The translations under genes and the position numbers were made by a program. The notes beneath the pieces were generated by a model. That model was given only the letters and a program-made list of their open reading frames with translations. It made no database searches and had not been told where the DNA came from. From CBDBFH01 sp965204775 (lineage in GTDB: Bacteria > Pseudomonadota > Alphaproteobacteria > JAPOUT01 > G958296285): a stretch of DNA of 64,000 nucleotides. This document shows, in pieces, positions 8,352 through 16,820 of this stretch. The first letter of the stretch is position 1. Each line of letters opens with the position of its first letter. The stretch spans positions 62,001 through 126,000 of the forward strand of contig CBDBFH010000022.1 in assembly GCA_965204775.1 (NCBI GenBank), given 5' to 3'.

Positions 8352-9504
8352 TCTCTTCTGCCTCGGGGCGCGTCACGTCAATCACCCCGCCGCGCACGGT
8401 CAGCGCCGCCTCGCCCGCCAACAGCGCCAGCGCGCGCTCCCCGAAAACCTCCCGCCGCCAGCCCGACAAAAACCTCACTCTCTCCCGCTTGCCCGCCGCC
8501 AACTGTTCCAGCTCTTCGCCGGTGGCGATCAGCTTCTGCGCAACCCCGCAGACCTCCCCCCGCCGCTTCAGCAAAAGCCGCAACAGCTGAGTAATTTGCG
8601 TCTGCGCCGGGGTCAGAACCGGCCCGTTGCATGCCGGAGGCGGAGGCAGCCCGGCGCGCAAAGCCTCCAGGAGCCGCTCGCCCGCCGCGCTCCCAACAAT
8701 GTCCTTGCCAAGACCCTTGATCCCCTGCAGATCACGCCGCTGCGCCGGTGCGCGCTCGGCCAGCTGGCGCAAAACCTCGTCGCGAACAACCCAGCTGCGC
8801 GGACAATTGCGCCGCTGCGCCTCCCGCTCGCGCCAGGCCGCCGCCGCCGCCAGACGCCCCCGGCGCTTCGAATCGCGTGGCAAGGGCTTAATCCGCCGCC
8901 ACGACTCCTCCGGCGCATTGGCGTAAAGACCCGGAGATTGCAGCGCCGCCAGCTCCTCGCCAATCCAGCCGGCCCGGCCATTCTCCTCCAGCGCCGCGCG
9001 CAAATGCTCATAGACCCGGCACAGATGAACTACATCGGCGGCGGCGTAGGCCATCTGACGGGCCGACAGCGGACGCCGGCTCCAGTCGCTGGTCTGAAGC
9101 GACTTGTCCAGCTTGCGCCGCGCAATCTGCCTCACCAGCATCTCATAAGAGGCCGACTCCCCAAAACCGCAGACCTCGCTCGCCAGCTGGGTGTCGAACA
9201 GCGGCGAGGGAATCACCCCGCCCTCATGGTGGAAAATCTCAATATCCTGCCGCGCCGCATGAAAAACCTTGATCGCCGGAGACCCCCCCAGAAACGCATA
9301 AAAAGGGGCAAGATCCAGCTCCGGCGACAGGGGATCAATCACCGCCGCCTCGCCGTCATGCGCCATCTGGATCAGGCAGAGTTTGGGCCAGTAGGTGGTG
9401 CTGCGGGCAAACTCGGTGTCGAGCGCGCAGTAGGACACTTCAGACCATCGGGCGCATAAAGACGCCAGATCGCCGGTCCGGGTGATGATTTGAACGCCGG
9501 TCAT
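8341..9504 (-). CDS. rnd: Ribonuclease D
   Basis: 3'-5' exoribonuclease for tRNA and structured RNA trimming. It is 387 aa with the DEDD exonuclease domain at about 1-175. DTE is at residues 29-31, the second acidic site is in HAARQDIEIF, the third in FDTQLASEV, and the final Tyr/Asp motif is in YAAADVVHL. An HRDC domain follows (about 210-295, with LPRSWVVRDE-like and IKGLGK segments). Length and domain order are those of alphaproteobacterial Rnd. It diverges from aspS across about 90 bases. Confidence 0.93.
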   Translation of the reverse strand: MTGVQIITRTGDLASLCARWSEVSYCALDTEFARSTTYWPKLCLIQMAHDGEAAVIDPLSPELDLAPFYAFLGGSPAIKVFHAARQDIEIFHHEGGVIPSPLFDTQLASEVCGFGESASYEMLVRQIARRKLDKSLQTSDWSRRPLSARQMAYAAADVVHLCRVYEHLRAALEENGRAGWIGEELAALQSPGLYANAPEESWRRIKPLPRDSKRRGRLAAAAAWREREAQRRNCPRSWVVRDEVLRQLAERAPAQRRDLQGIKGLGKDIVGSAAGERLLEALRAGLPPPPACNGPVLTPAQTQITQLLRLLLKRRGEVCGVAQKLIATGEELEQLAAGKRERVRFLSGWRREVFGERALALLAGEAALTVRGGVIDVTRPEAEEITR

Positions 9505-9593
9505 GCTATACCCGCCTTCTTCTATCGGATCGGCGCAGGCCTGTCGCCCCTTTTGACGGCCCCCGCCGGAGCAGGCAGGCCTGACCGGGCATC

Positions 9594-11417
9594 ATGCACC
9601 CCTATCGAACCCATCATTGCGCCGCGCTGCGCAGCTCGGATATCGGCCAAAAAGCCCGCCTGTCGGGCTGGGTGCACCGCATCCGCGATCACGGCGGGCT
9701 GCTCTTCATCGACCTGCGCGACCATTACGGCCTGACCCAATGCGTCGCCGATCCGCAGGGGCCGTGCTTCGCGCAGGCCCAGCGCCTGCGCCCCGAATCA
9801 GTCATCCGCCTCGACGGCGCCGTCGCCGCCCGCCCTGCCGACACCTTGAACCCGAATATTCCCACCGGACAGGTCGAATTGCGCATCGAAGACATCACCC
9901 TCCTGTCGCAGGCCGCCGCCCTGCCGCTGCCCGTCTTCGGCGAGCCCGACTACCCGGAAGACCTCCGCCTCGCCTGGCGCTTCCTCGACCTGCGCCGCGA
10001 AACCATGCACCGCCGCATCGTCCGGCGCAGCGAAATCATCGCCGCCCTGCGCCGCCTGATGCACGCCGCCGGATTCCTCGAATTCCAGACCCCGATCCTC
10101 ACCGCCTCCAGCCCTGAAGGCGCGCGCGATTTCCTCGTCCCCAGCCGCCTCCACCCCGGCGCTTTCTATGCCCTCCCGCAGGCCCCGCAATTGTTCAAGC
10201 AACTGGCAATGATCTCCGGCTTCGACCGCTACTTCCAGATCGCACCCTGCTTCCGCGACGAAGACGCCCGCGCCGACCGCAGCCCCGGCGAATTCTATCA
10301 ACTCGACATCGAAATGAACTTCGCCACCCAGGAAGACGTCCTCGCCGCGGTCGAGCCGATCCTGCACGGCCTCTTCGACCAGTTCAAAGGCGGGAAAAGC
10401 CTCGCCCCCATGCCCTTCCCCCGCCTGAGCTGGGCGCAGGCCATGCGCGACTATGGCACCGACAAGCCCGATCTTCGCAATCCACTCGTCATCCGCGAGG
10501 TGGGCGGCCAGTTCGCCGCCGAGGGAGCCGGATTGCGCGCCTTCCGCGAGATCGTCGAGAAGGGCGGCGTCGTGCGCGCCATCCCCGCCCCCGGCGCGGC
10601 GGCAAGGCCGCGCTCCTTCTTCGACCGCCTCAATGAATGGGCGCGGCGCGAAATGCGCGCCCCCGGCCTCGGCTACATCATTTTCCAACAGGAGGACGAA
10701 CGCCTGGCCGCCAAAGGGCCCATCGCCAAATTCCTCTCCCCCGAAATCCACGCCGCCCTCGCCGGACAATGCGGGGTCGGCGCAGGCGACGCCCTGTTCT
10801 TCGCCGCCGGACCGGAAAAACAGGCCGCCGCCCTCGCCGCCGCCGCCCGCAACGAACTGGGCCGCGCCCTCGGCCTGATCGACCAAAATCACTTCGCCTT
10901 TTGCTGGATCGTCGACATGCCCCTCTATGAATGGAGCGAAGAGGAAAGAAAAATCGTCTTTTCCCACAACCCCTTCTCCATGCCCCAGGGCGGTCTGGAC
11001 GCGCTCGAAGCGCGCGATCCGCTCGGCATTCTCGCCCATCAATATGACATCGTCTGCAATGGCGTCGAATTGTCGTCCGGGGCAATCCGCGCCCATGACC
11101 CGGAAATCCTCTTCCGCAGTTTCGGTATCGCCGGTTATGGCCGCGACGAAGTCGAAGCCCGCTTCGGCGCGCTCCTGCGCGCCCTGCGCTGCGGCGCCCC
11201 GCCTCATGGCGGCATTGCCCCCGGCCTCGACCGAATCGTCATGCTGCTCACCGGCGCCGCAAATCTGCGCGACGTCGTCATGTTCCCGATGAACCAGCAG
11301 GCTCAGGACCTGTTGATGGGCGCTCCCGCCCCCGCCGACCCGTCCCGCCTGCGCGAATTGCATATCCGCCCCGCCCCGCCCCCGGACGCGCAGAACAAAC
11401 AAACAAAGGCAAAGTAA
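9594..11417 (+). CDS. aspS: Aspartyl-tRNA synthetase
   Basis: Class II synthetase charging tRNA-Asp (and perhaps tRNA-Asn). It is 607 aa, the bacterial-type length with the GAD insertion. The N-terminal OB-fold anticodon domain covers about 1-110 (GWVHRIRDHGGLLFIDLRDHYG). The catalytic domain includes the motif 2 region FRDEDARADR and motif 3 GGIAPGLDRIVMLL near the C-terminus. It starts with MHPYRTHHCAALR, matching the family N-terminus. Whether it is discriminating cannot be told here, because no asnS or gatCAB gene is in the window. Confidence 0.96.
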   Translation: MHPYRTHHCAALRSSDIGQKARLSGWVHRIRDHGGLLFIDLRDHYGLTQCVADPQGPCFAQAQRLRPESVIRLDGAVAARPADTLNPNIPTGQVELRIEDITLLSQAAALPLPVFGEPDYPEDLRLAWRFLDLRRETMHRRIVRRSEIIAALRRLMHAAGFLEFQTPILTASSPEGARDFLVPSRLHPGAFYALPQAPQLFKQLAMISGFDRYFQIAPCFRDEDARADRSPGEFYQLDIEMNFATQEDVLAAVEPILHGLFDQFKGGKSLAPMPFPRLSWAQAMRDYGTDKPDLRNPLVIREVGGQFAAEGAGLRAFREIVEKGGVVRAIPAPGAAARPRSFFDRLNEWARREMRAPGLGYIIFQQEDERLAAKGPIAKFLSPEIHAALAGQCGVGAGDALFFAAGPEKQAAALAAAARNELGRALGLIDQNHFAFCWIVDMPLYEWSEEERKIVFSHNPFSMPQGGLDALEARDPLGILAHQYDIVCNGVELSSGAIRAHDPEILFRSFGIAGYGRDEVEARFGALLRALRCGAPPHGGIAPGLDRIVMLLTGAANLRDVVMFPMNQQAQDLLMGAPAPADPSRLRELHIRPAPPPDAQNKQTKAK

Positions 11418-11490
11418 CTGGTCTTGATCGCCGCCGCCCTTTATGGTGCGGGCAGAGGGACAAAACAGCTTCAGGCCCAAGCGCAATCTT

Positions 11491-11898
11491 ATGAACTTTC
11501 TGCGGGAATTGTTCACATGGTGGAACGCCCAGACGCCGGGAACGCGCTGGTATACGTTTCGGCGCGGACGCCTGATCGGCGCGGATCAGGCCGGAAACCG
11601 CTACTATCGCGATGACCGGAGCGGACGGCGCTGGGTGATCTATAACGGCCTCGTCGAGGCCTCGAAAGTGCCGCCCGACTGGCATGCCTGGCTGCACGCC
11701 ATGCGCCCCGATCCGCCCGCCCGCCCCGCCCCCGCCCCGCGCTGGCGCAAGCCGCATCTGCCCAATATGACTGGAACCCCCCGCGCCTGGCGTCCGCAGG
11801 GCAGCCTGCTCACCCAGGCGCAGCGGCCCGCCGCAACCGGCGACTACCAGCCCTGGCAGCCCGGCGGCGCGGTCAAAACAAAACAGGAGAAACCCTGA
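11491..11898 (+). CDS. NDUFA12-family complex I accessory protein
   Basis: Homologue of the 17.2 kDa accessory subunit of respiratory complex I, found in alphaproteobacteria and mitochondria. It is 135 aa if it starts at MNFLRELFTWWNAQTPGT; an upstream ATG at 11443 would add 16 poorly fitting residues. The family core is clear: WNAQTPGTRWYTFRRG, then GADQAGNRYYRD, then RRWVIYNG, and the PPDWHAWLHAMRPDPP motif. A proline-rich tail follows. The stop overlaps the mlaD start by one base (TGATG). Confidence 0.88.
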   Translation: MNFLRELFTWWNAQTPGTRWYTFRRGRLIGADQAGNRYYRDDRSGRRWVIYNGLVEASKVPPDWHAWLHAMRPDPPARPAPAPRWRKPHLPNMTGTPRAWRPQGSLLTQAQRPAATGDYQPWQPGGAVKTKQEKP

Positions 11899-12347
11899 TG
11901 CAAGGCAATATCGTCGAAACCCTGATCGGCGCGGTCGTGCTGGTCGTGGCCGGTGTCTTCTTCGTCTATGCCTATCGCACGGCGGGCCTGTCTGCCAGCC
12001 GGGGCTATGAGGTCGTCGCCGAATTCGATCGCGTCGACGGCCTCGCGCTGGGCGCGGATGTTCGCCTCGCCGGAATCAAGGTCGGATCGGTCAGCGCCAT
12101 GCGCCTTGATCCCGATAATTTCAGCGCCCTCGTCTCCATGGACCTCGACCCCGCCTACCGCCTGCCCGAAGACACCAGCGCGCGCATCACCAGCGCCGGA
12201 CTCCTCGGACAGCAATATATTTCCCTCACCCCCGGCGGCGCAGAAGATGCGCTCGAAAACGGCAGCGAAATCTCCGTGACCACCGGTGCGGTCGATCTGA
12301 TGGGGTTGATCGGCAGATTCATCTTCGGCTCCGGCGGACAGCAGTGA
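11898..12347 (+). CDS. mlaD: Outer-membrane lipid asymmetry protein MlaD
   Basis: Periplasmic lipid-binding MCE subunit of the Mla phospholipid transporter, anchored to the inner membrane. It is 149 aa. A membrane helix covers about residues 7-26 (ETLIGAVVLVVAGVFFVYAY). The MCE domain follows, with YEVVAEFDRVDGLALGADVR and a GIKVGSV core, then ITSAGLLGQQYISLTPG. The other mla genes are not in the window, so mlaD is split from the rest of the operon, as in several alphaproteobacteria. It is coupled on both sides (TGATG upstream, GTGA downstream). Confidence 0.92.
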   Translation: MQGNIVETLIGAVVLVVAGVFFVYAYRTAGLSASRGYEVVAEFDRVDGLALGADVRLAGIKVGSVSAMRLDPDNFSALVSMDLDPAYRLPEDTSARITSAGLLGQQYISLTPGGAEDALENGSEISVTTGAVDLMGLIGRFIFGSGGQQ

Positions 12348-12754
12348 AGCGGGCGGCCCCGGCGGCGGCCCTGGTGCTGGCGCTCGCCGCCGCCGCCGTC
12401 AATGCCGAAGAAAACCCGCCCCCCACCGCGTGGTTCAAGGCGCTCGACAAAATCTCGGGCCGCGTCAGCGACCTGCCCGTCGCCGTCGGCGCAACCGCCT
12501 CTTTTGGAACCCTCGACATTCGCGTCTCCTCATGCAGCGCCGCGCCGCCCGAAGAAAGGCCGGAAAGCTTCGTCTTCGTCGAAGTCTTCGACCGCGCCCG
12601 CCCCGCCTCCGGCAGCCGGCAGGGTGCGCGCATCTTCTCCGGCTGGATGTTCGCCTCCAGCCCCGCCGTCCATCCGCTCGAACATCCGGTCTATGACTTG
12701 TGGCCGGTCAAATGCACGACTGCCGCCGGATCGGCCCCGTCCGGCAAGGAGTAA
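12344..12754 (+). CDS. DUF2155 domain-containing exported protein
   Basis: Protein of 136 aa starting at a GTG that overlaps the mlaD stop. Signal peptide at 1-21 (ALAAAAVNAEE). The DUF2155 pattern is visible: KALDKISGRVSDLPVAVG, then a small disulfide-like core VSSCSAAPPEE, then FVEVFD, then IFSGWMFASSPAVHPLEHPVYDLW and VKC. Exact role is unknown; it co-occurs with mlaD and aat in alphaproteobacteria. The last 64 bases are also coding on the other strand, as the 3' end of aat. Confidence 0.85.
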   Translation: MKRAAPAAALVLALAAAAVNAEENPPPTAWFKALDKISGRVSDLPVAVGATASFGTLDIRVSSCSAAPPEERPESFVFVEVFDRARPASGSRQGARIFSGWMFASSPAVHPLEHPVYDLWPVKCTTAAGSAPSGKE

Positions 12755-13359
12755 AAATCCGCCTCAACCGCCCGCGCCTCCCGCAGGCGGCGGCGAAACA
12801 GGGCGGCGGGAATCTCTTCCGCCCCGAATTGGCGCAAATGTTCGGTCAGAAATTGCGCGTCGAACAGGCGAAACCCCCCGGCAATCAGCCGCGCCGCCAG
12901 ATAGACCAGCGCAATCTTCCCGGCGTCGCGCAGGCGGGTGAACATGCTCTCGCCGAAAAACGCCCCGCCGACCGCAACCCCATACAGGCCCCCGGCCAGA
13001 ACGCCGTCGAGGCGGCATTCAACCGAATGCGCATGACCTTGCGCGTGCAGCAGGCAATAGGCGTCGTGAATCTGCCGGTTGATCCAGGTCGTCTCGCGTC
13101 CGCGCCCCGGCGCGGCGCAGGCCGCGACCACCCCCGCGAAATCATGGTCGATCCGCACCGCAAACGGCGCGCGCCGAATCGTCCGCCGCAGGCGCACCGG
13201 AATATGAAAGCGGTCCAGCGGCACCACCGCCCGCATCGGCGGCTCGATAAAGTGAAACTCCCGCGCCTGCCGCGCCTCCGCCATCGGAAACGACCCGCGC
13301 GCCAGCGCCCATAAAATCCGCGAGGCATCCCTCTGCGCCGATGGCGGAAAAGCCCGCAT
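12691..13359 (-). CDS. aat: Leucyl/phenylalanyl-tRNA--protein transferase
   Basis: Transfers Leu or Phe to N-terminal Arg/Lys of proteins, producing N-degrons for ClpAP. It is 222 aa. The start is the ATG at 13359, which shares a base with the accC stop (TGATG). The family core is intact: the GSFPMAE region, WINRQIHDAY, AHSVECRLDGVLAGGLYGVAVGGAFFGESMF, and the FRLFDAQFLTEHL segment. The C-terminus overlaps the DUF2155 gene by 64 bases on the opposite strand. It is co-transcribed with accC-accB-aroQ. Confidence 0.94.
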   Translation of the reverse strand: MRAFPPSAQRDASRILWALARGSFPMAEARQAREFHFIEPPMRAVVPLDRFHIPVRLRRTIRRAPFAVRIDHDFAGVVAACAAPGRGRETTWINRQIHDAYCLLHAQGHAHSVECRLDGVLAGGLYGVAVGGAFFGESMFTRLRDAGKIALVYLAARLIAGGFRLFDAQFLTEHLRQFGAEEIPAALFRRRLREARAVEADFYSLPDGADPAAVVHLTGHKS

Positions 13360-14720
13360 CAGCCGGACGCCCGCTCCTTGCGCCGCCCCTCCAGCCAGCC
13401 CTCCAGCCAGTGAATGTGATAGGCCCCGTCGGCAATGTCCGGCTCCTTCAACAATTGGCGGAACAGCGGAATCGTCGTCTGAACCCCCTCGATCACAAAC
13501 TCGTCCAGCGCCCGCCGCAGGCGCATCAGACACTCGGTGCGGCTGTTGCCATGCGCAATCAACTTGCCAATCATGCTGTCGTAATGCACCGGAATCCGGT
13601 AGCCGCCATAAACCCCCGAGTCAATCCGAACCCCCGGACCCCCCGGCGGATGATAGGCGCTGATCGTCCCCGGACTGGGCATCAGAGTCTCCGGATTCTC
13701 CGCATTGATCCGGCATTCAATCGCATGGCCCCGGAAGACAATATCCCGCTGGCGCATCTCCAGCGCCGCGCCGCTCGCAATCCGAATCTGCTCGCGCACC
13801 AGATCAATCCCGGTCACCAGCTCCGTCGCCGGATGCTCAACCTGAAGCCGCGTGTTCATCTCGATAAAGAAAAACCGCCCCTGCGAATACAGAAACTCAA
13901 ACGTCCCCGCGCCGCTGTAGCCCAATTTGCGCGAAGCCCGAACCGCCAGATCGCCGATCCGCCTGCGGTCCGAGGCATTGAGGGCGGGGGAGGGGGCCTC
14001 CTCCAGAATCTTCTGATGCCGCCGCTGCAAGGAGCAGTCCCGCTCGCCCAGATGAACCGCCCGGCCCTGCCCGTCGCCCAGAACCTGAATCTCAATATGG
14101 CGCGGGCGGTCCAGATATTTCTCGATATACAGCGTGCCGTCGCCAAACGCCGCCTGCGACTCCGCCGCCGCCGACGCCAGCGCCCGCGCCAGCTCGCCGC
14201 TTTTGCGCACAACCTTCATCCCCCGCCCGCCGCCGCCCGCCGCCGCCTTGACCAGAACCGGATAGCCCAGCTCCTGCGCAATCCGCCCGGCCTGTTCGGC
14301 ATCGGCGACCGCCTCGGTCGAGCCCGGAACCACCGGCAGCCCCAGCCGCGCCGCCGTCTCCCGCGCCGCAATCTTGTCGCCCATCAGACGAATATGCTCC
14401 GCCGACGGGCCGATAAAGGCAATCTCGTGCTCCGACAAAATCTGCGCAAAACGCGCATTCTCCGACAAAAACCCGTAGCCCGGATGAACCGCCTCCGCCC
14501 CCGTGATCTCGCACGCGGCAATGATCGCCGGAATGTTCAGATAACTCTCCCGCGCCGCCGCCGGGCCGACGCAAACGCTCTCATCCGCCAGCCGCACATG
14601 CATCGCATGCTCGTCCGCCGTCGAGTGAATCGCCACCGTCGCAATCCCCATCTCCTTGCAGGCCCGGTGAATCCGCAACGCAATCTCACCGCGATTGGCG
14701 ATCAGAACCTTCTCGAACAT
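13359..14720 (-). CDS. accC: Biotin carboxylase subunit of acetyl-CoA carboxylase
   Basis: ATP-dependent carboxylation of biotin on AccB, the first half of malonyl-CoA synthesis. It is 453 aa, close to the 449 of E. coli. It starts MFEKVLIANRGEIALRI. The ATP-grasp glycine-rich loop AAAGGGGRGMK lies near residues 160-170. The biotin-carboxylase signatures YIEKYLDRPRHIEIQVLGD and FEFLY...FFFIEMNTRLQVEH are present. It sits ten bases after accB, and its stop is coupled to aat. Confidence 0.97.
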   Translation of the reverse strand: MFEKVLIANRGEIALRIHRACKEMGIATVAIHSTADEHAMHVRLADESVCVGPAAARESYLNIPAIIAACEITGAEAVHPGYGFLSENARFAQILSEHEIAFIGPSAEHIRLMGDKIAARETAARLGLPVVPGSTEAVADAEQAGRIAQELGYPVLVKAAAGGGGRGMKVVRKSGELARALASAAAESQAAFGDGTLYIEKYLDRPRHIEIQVLGDGQGRAVHLGERDCSLQRRHQKILEEAPSPALNASDRRRIGDLAVRASRKLGYSGAGTFEFLYSQGRFFFIEMNTRLQVEHPATELVTGIDLVREQIRIASGAALEMRQRDIVFRGHAIECRINAENPETLMPSPGTISAYHPPGGPGVRIDSGVYGGYRIPVHYDSMIGKLIAHGNSRTECLMRLRRALDEFVIEGVQTTIPLFRQLLKEPDIADGAYHIHWLEGWLEGRRKERASG

Positions 14721-14729
14721 CCCGCACCC

Positions 14730-15224
14730 TCACGCGATGACCATCAAGACATCGCCATATTCAATCGGCTGGCCGTCCTCAATCGCAATCTGCCGGACCG
14801 TCCCCCCATGCGGCGCGGGAATATGGTTCATCGTCTTCATCGCCTCGACAATCAGAAGAACCTGGCCCTGGGCGACCGTGTCGCCGACTTTGACAAAAAC
14901 CGGCGCGCCCGGCTCAGGCGCAAGATAGGCCGTCCCCACCATCGGCGAGGTGACCGCCCCTGCCGGTGGACCGGCACCAGCCGTCGGACCGGACTCCGCC
15001 GCCGAAGCAGGCTTCACCTCAGACGCCGCGCCCTGCGCCGAAGCCGGGGGCGCCGCCGGAACAGACGGCTGCGCCGCCACCGCCGCCCGCGCCACCCTCA
15101 TGCGCACCCCGCCCGCGTCCAGCTCGATTTCCGTCAGGCCGGTCTCTTCCATAAGTTTGGCCAGATCCCGGATCAGTCTCCGGTCAATCTGCGGGCCGCC
15201 ATTTTTGCCGCCCCCCGCCGCCAT
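14730..15224 (-). CDS. accB: Biotin carboxyl carrier protein
   Basis: Carries biotin between the carboxylase and transferase of acetyl-CoA carboxylase. It is 164 aa, starting at the ATG that shares a base with the aroQ stop (TGATG). An N-terminal helix (RRLIRDLAKLMEETGLTEIEL) is followed by an Ala/Pro-rich linker (about 55-90) and the biotinyl domain. The acceptor lysine is K130 in EAMKTMN; the usual sequence is EAMKMMN, so the residue just after the lysine is Thr instead of Met. VTSPMVGTAYLAPEPG opens the domain as in other BCCPs. Confidence 0.95.
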   Translation of the reverse strand: MAAGGGKNGGPQIDRRLIRDLAKLMEETGLTEIELDAGGVRMRVARAAVAAQPSVPAAPPASAQGAASEVKPASAAESGPTAGAGPPAGAVTSPMVGTAYLAPEPGAPVFVKVGDTVAQGQVLLIVEAMKTMNHIPAPHGGTVRQIAIEDGQPIEYGDVLMVIA

Positions 15225-15679
15225 CAGACTTTCGCCAGACCGCCGGACCCCGCCAGCGCCTCCAGCGCCAGCAGATAGCCCCGGCCCCCCAGACCGCAAA
15301 TCACCCCGTCCGCCGCACGCGAAATCAGCGAACGCCGCCGGAAAAACTCCCGCCGGTAAATGTTAGACACATGCACCTCAATCACCGGCGCCTCCACCGC
15401 CAGCAGCGCATCCAGCAGCGCAACCGATGTATGACTGTAACCCCCGCCATTGATCACCAGACCCGATGCCCGCGACCGCGCTTCGTGAACCGCCTCAATC
15501 AACGCCCCCTCCCCGTTGCTCTGCAGAAAAATCAACTCAACCCCCAACGCCCCGGCCCGCGCCCGGCAGGCGCGCTCAATCTGGGACAGCGTCTCGCGCC
15601 CGTAAATCTCCGGCGTGCGCGAACCCAAAAGATTAAGATTGGGGCCGTTGAGAATGTCAATCCGCTTCGCGTCAGGCAT
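15224..15679 (-). CDS. aroQ: Type II 3-dehydroquinate dehydratase
   Basis: Third step of the shikimate pathway. It is 151 aa, a typical type II length, with the start at 15679 giving MPDAKRIDILNGPNLNLLG. The active-site regions are in order: NLNLLGSRTPEIYG (Arg and Tyr), QSNGEGALIEAVHEA, the catalytic-His segment INGGGYSHTSVAL, and EVHVSNIYRREFFRRRS. First gene of the aroQ-accB-accC-aat operon. It diverges from thiS across about 154 bases with no visible riboswitch. Confidence 0.94.
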   Translation of the reverse strand: MPDAKRIDILNGPNLNLLGSRTPEIYGRETLSQIERACRARAGALGVELIFLQSNGEGALIEAVHEARSRASGLVINGGGYSHTSVALLDALLAVEAPVIEVHVSNIYRREFFRRRSLISRAADGVICGLGGRGYLLALEALAGSGGLAKV

Positions 15680-15833
15680 GAGGCGATCCGCCGCTGGGAA
15701 ACCGAAGGCCGAACGGGTTATAGGCCCTTTCGCCCGAAAGCAAAAGCCGCTTGCCCCTGGCCGCCTTTGCGCGCATGATCGCCCGGAATAGATTGACGGG
15801 CCGTTAAGAGCCGCCGAAAGAGCCGCGAGAGCC

Positions 15834-16037
15834 GTGCAAGTCACCATCAATGGCCAGCCGCGCGACCTGCCCGAAGCCCTCACCCTGCGCGCCATGCTCG
15901 CCATGCTGGGCATTCCCGACGGCACGGTCGCCATCGAGCGCAATCTGGAGATCGTCCCCGCCTCCGCCTATGACGCGGTGCGGATCGCCCCCGGCGACCG
16001 GCTCGAAATCGTCCATTTCGTCGGCGGCGGCGCATGA
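15834..16037 (+). CDS. thiS: Sulfur carrier protein ThiS
   Basis: Ubiquitin-like sulfur carrier for the thiamine thiazole ring. It is 67 aa, starting at a GTG (MQVTINGQPRDLPEAL) as the conserved N-terminus requires. The beta-grasp fold is recognisable through LTLRAMLAMLG and VAIERNLEIVP. The C-terminus reads HFVGGGA: the family ends in an exposed Gly-Gly, which is adenylated, but here an Ala codon separates the glycines from the stop. The stop overlaps the thiG ATG (ATGA). No thiC, thiE, thiF or thiO gene is nearby, and no TPP riboswitch is seen upstream. Confidence 0.9.
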   Translation: MQVTINGQPRDLPEALTLRAMLAMLGIPDGTVAIERNLEIVPASAYDAVRIAPGDRLEIVHFVGGGA

Positions 16038-16816
16038 GCCGCCCCCCGCCCCCCGCCCCGCTTGTCATCGGGGGCCGGTCGTTTCGCTCGCGCCTGATCG
16101 TCGGCACGGGCAAATACCGCGACTACGCCGAAACCGCCCGCGCCATCGAAGCCTCCGGCGCCGAGATCGTCACCGTCGCCCTGCGCCGCGTCAACCTCAC
16201 CGACCCCGCCAGCCCCCGCCTCACCGATTACGTCGATCCCGAACGCTACACCTACCTGCCCAACACCGCCGGATGCCGCACCGCCGAAGAAGCCGTCCGC
16301 GCCCTGCGCCTCGCCCGCGCCGCCGGCGGGTGGGACCTCGTCAAACTCGAAGTCATCGGAGACGAGACAACCCTCTATCCCGATATGCCCGAAACCCTCC
16401 GCGCCGCCAAAATGCTCCTCGACGACGGCTTCACGGTTATGGTCTATTGCAGCGACGATCCGCTCCTCGCCGCCAGACTGGAAGAAATGGGCTGCGCCGC
16501 CATCATGCCGCTGGCCGCGCCCATCGGCTCCGGGCTGGGGATTTGCAATCCGGTCAATATCCGCCTGATCGTCCGGCAGGCCAAAGCGCCGGTTCTGGTC
16601 GACGCCGGCGTCGGCACCGCCTCCGACGCCGCCATCGCCATGGAACTGGGCTGCGACGGCGTCTTGATGAACACCGCCATCGCCCAGGCCCGCGACCCCG
16701 TCCGCATGGCCCGCGCCATGAAACACGCCGTCGAAGCCGGAAGATTGGCCTGGCTCGCCGGACGCATGAAGCGCAAATGGACCGCCGATCCCTCCTCCCC
16801 GGCCCCCGACGCTTAG
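16034..16816 (+). CDS. thiG: Thiazole synthase ThiG
   Basis: Condenses DXP, dehydroglycine and ThiS-thiocarboxylate to the thiazole phosphate. It is 260 aa. The Schiff-base lysine is K104 in LVKLEVIGD. Other signatures are SRLIVGTGKY, PNTAGCRTAEEAV, AAPIGSGLGI, VLVDAGVGTASDAAIAMELGCDGVLMNTAIA. Coupled to thiS by ATGA overlap. It converges on the DsbA gene with only four bases between the stops. Confidence 0.97.
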   Translation: MSRPPPPAPLVIGGRSFRSRLIVGTGKYRDYAETARAIEASGAEIVTVALRRVNLTDPASPRLTDYVDPERYTYLPNTAGCRTAEEAVRALRLARAAGGWDLVKLEVIGDETTLYPDMPETLRAAKMLLDDGFTVMVYCSDDPLLAARLEEMGCAAIMPLAAPIGSGLGICNPVNIRLIVRQAKAPVLVDAGVGTASDAAIAMELGCDGVLMNTAIAQARDPVRMARAMKHAVEAGRLAWLAGRMKRKWTADPSSPAPDA

Positions 16817-16820
16817 TCCC

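Noticed and set aside
13341..15278. 645-codon plus-strand ORF opposite accC/accB
   Set aside because: Shadow of two well-supported genes; composition is Arg/Pro/His-rich and unstructured. The same reasoning was used for the long ORFs opposite rne, aspS and purM.
15680..15833. Possible TPP riboswitch upstream of thiS
   Set aside because: None of the conserved THI-box elements (CTGAGA with the paired ACC...CTTG side) was seen in the 154 bases.
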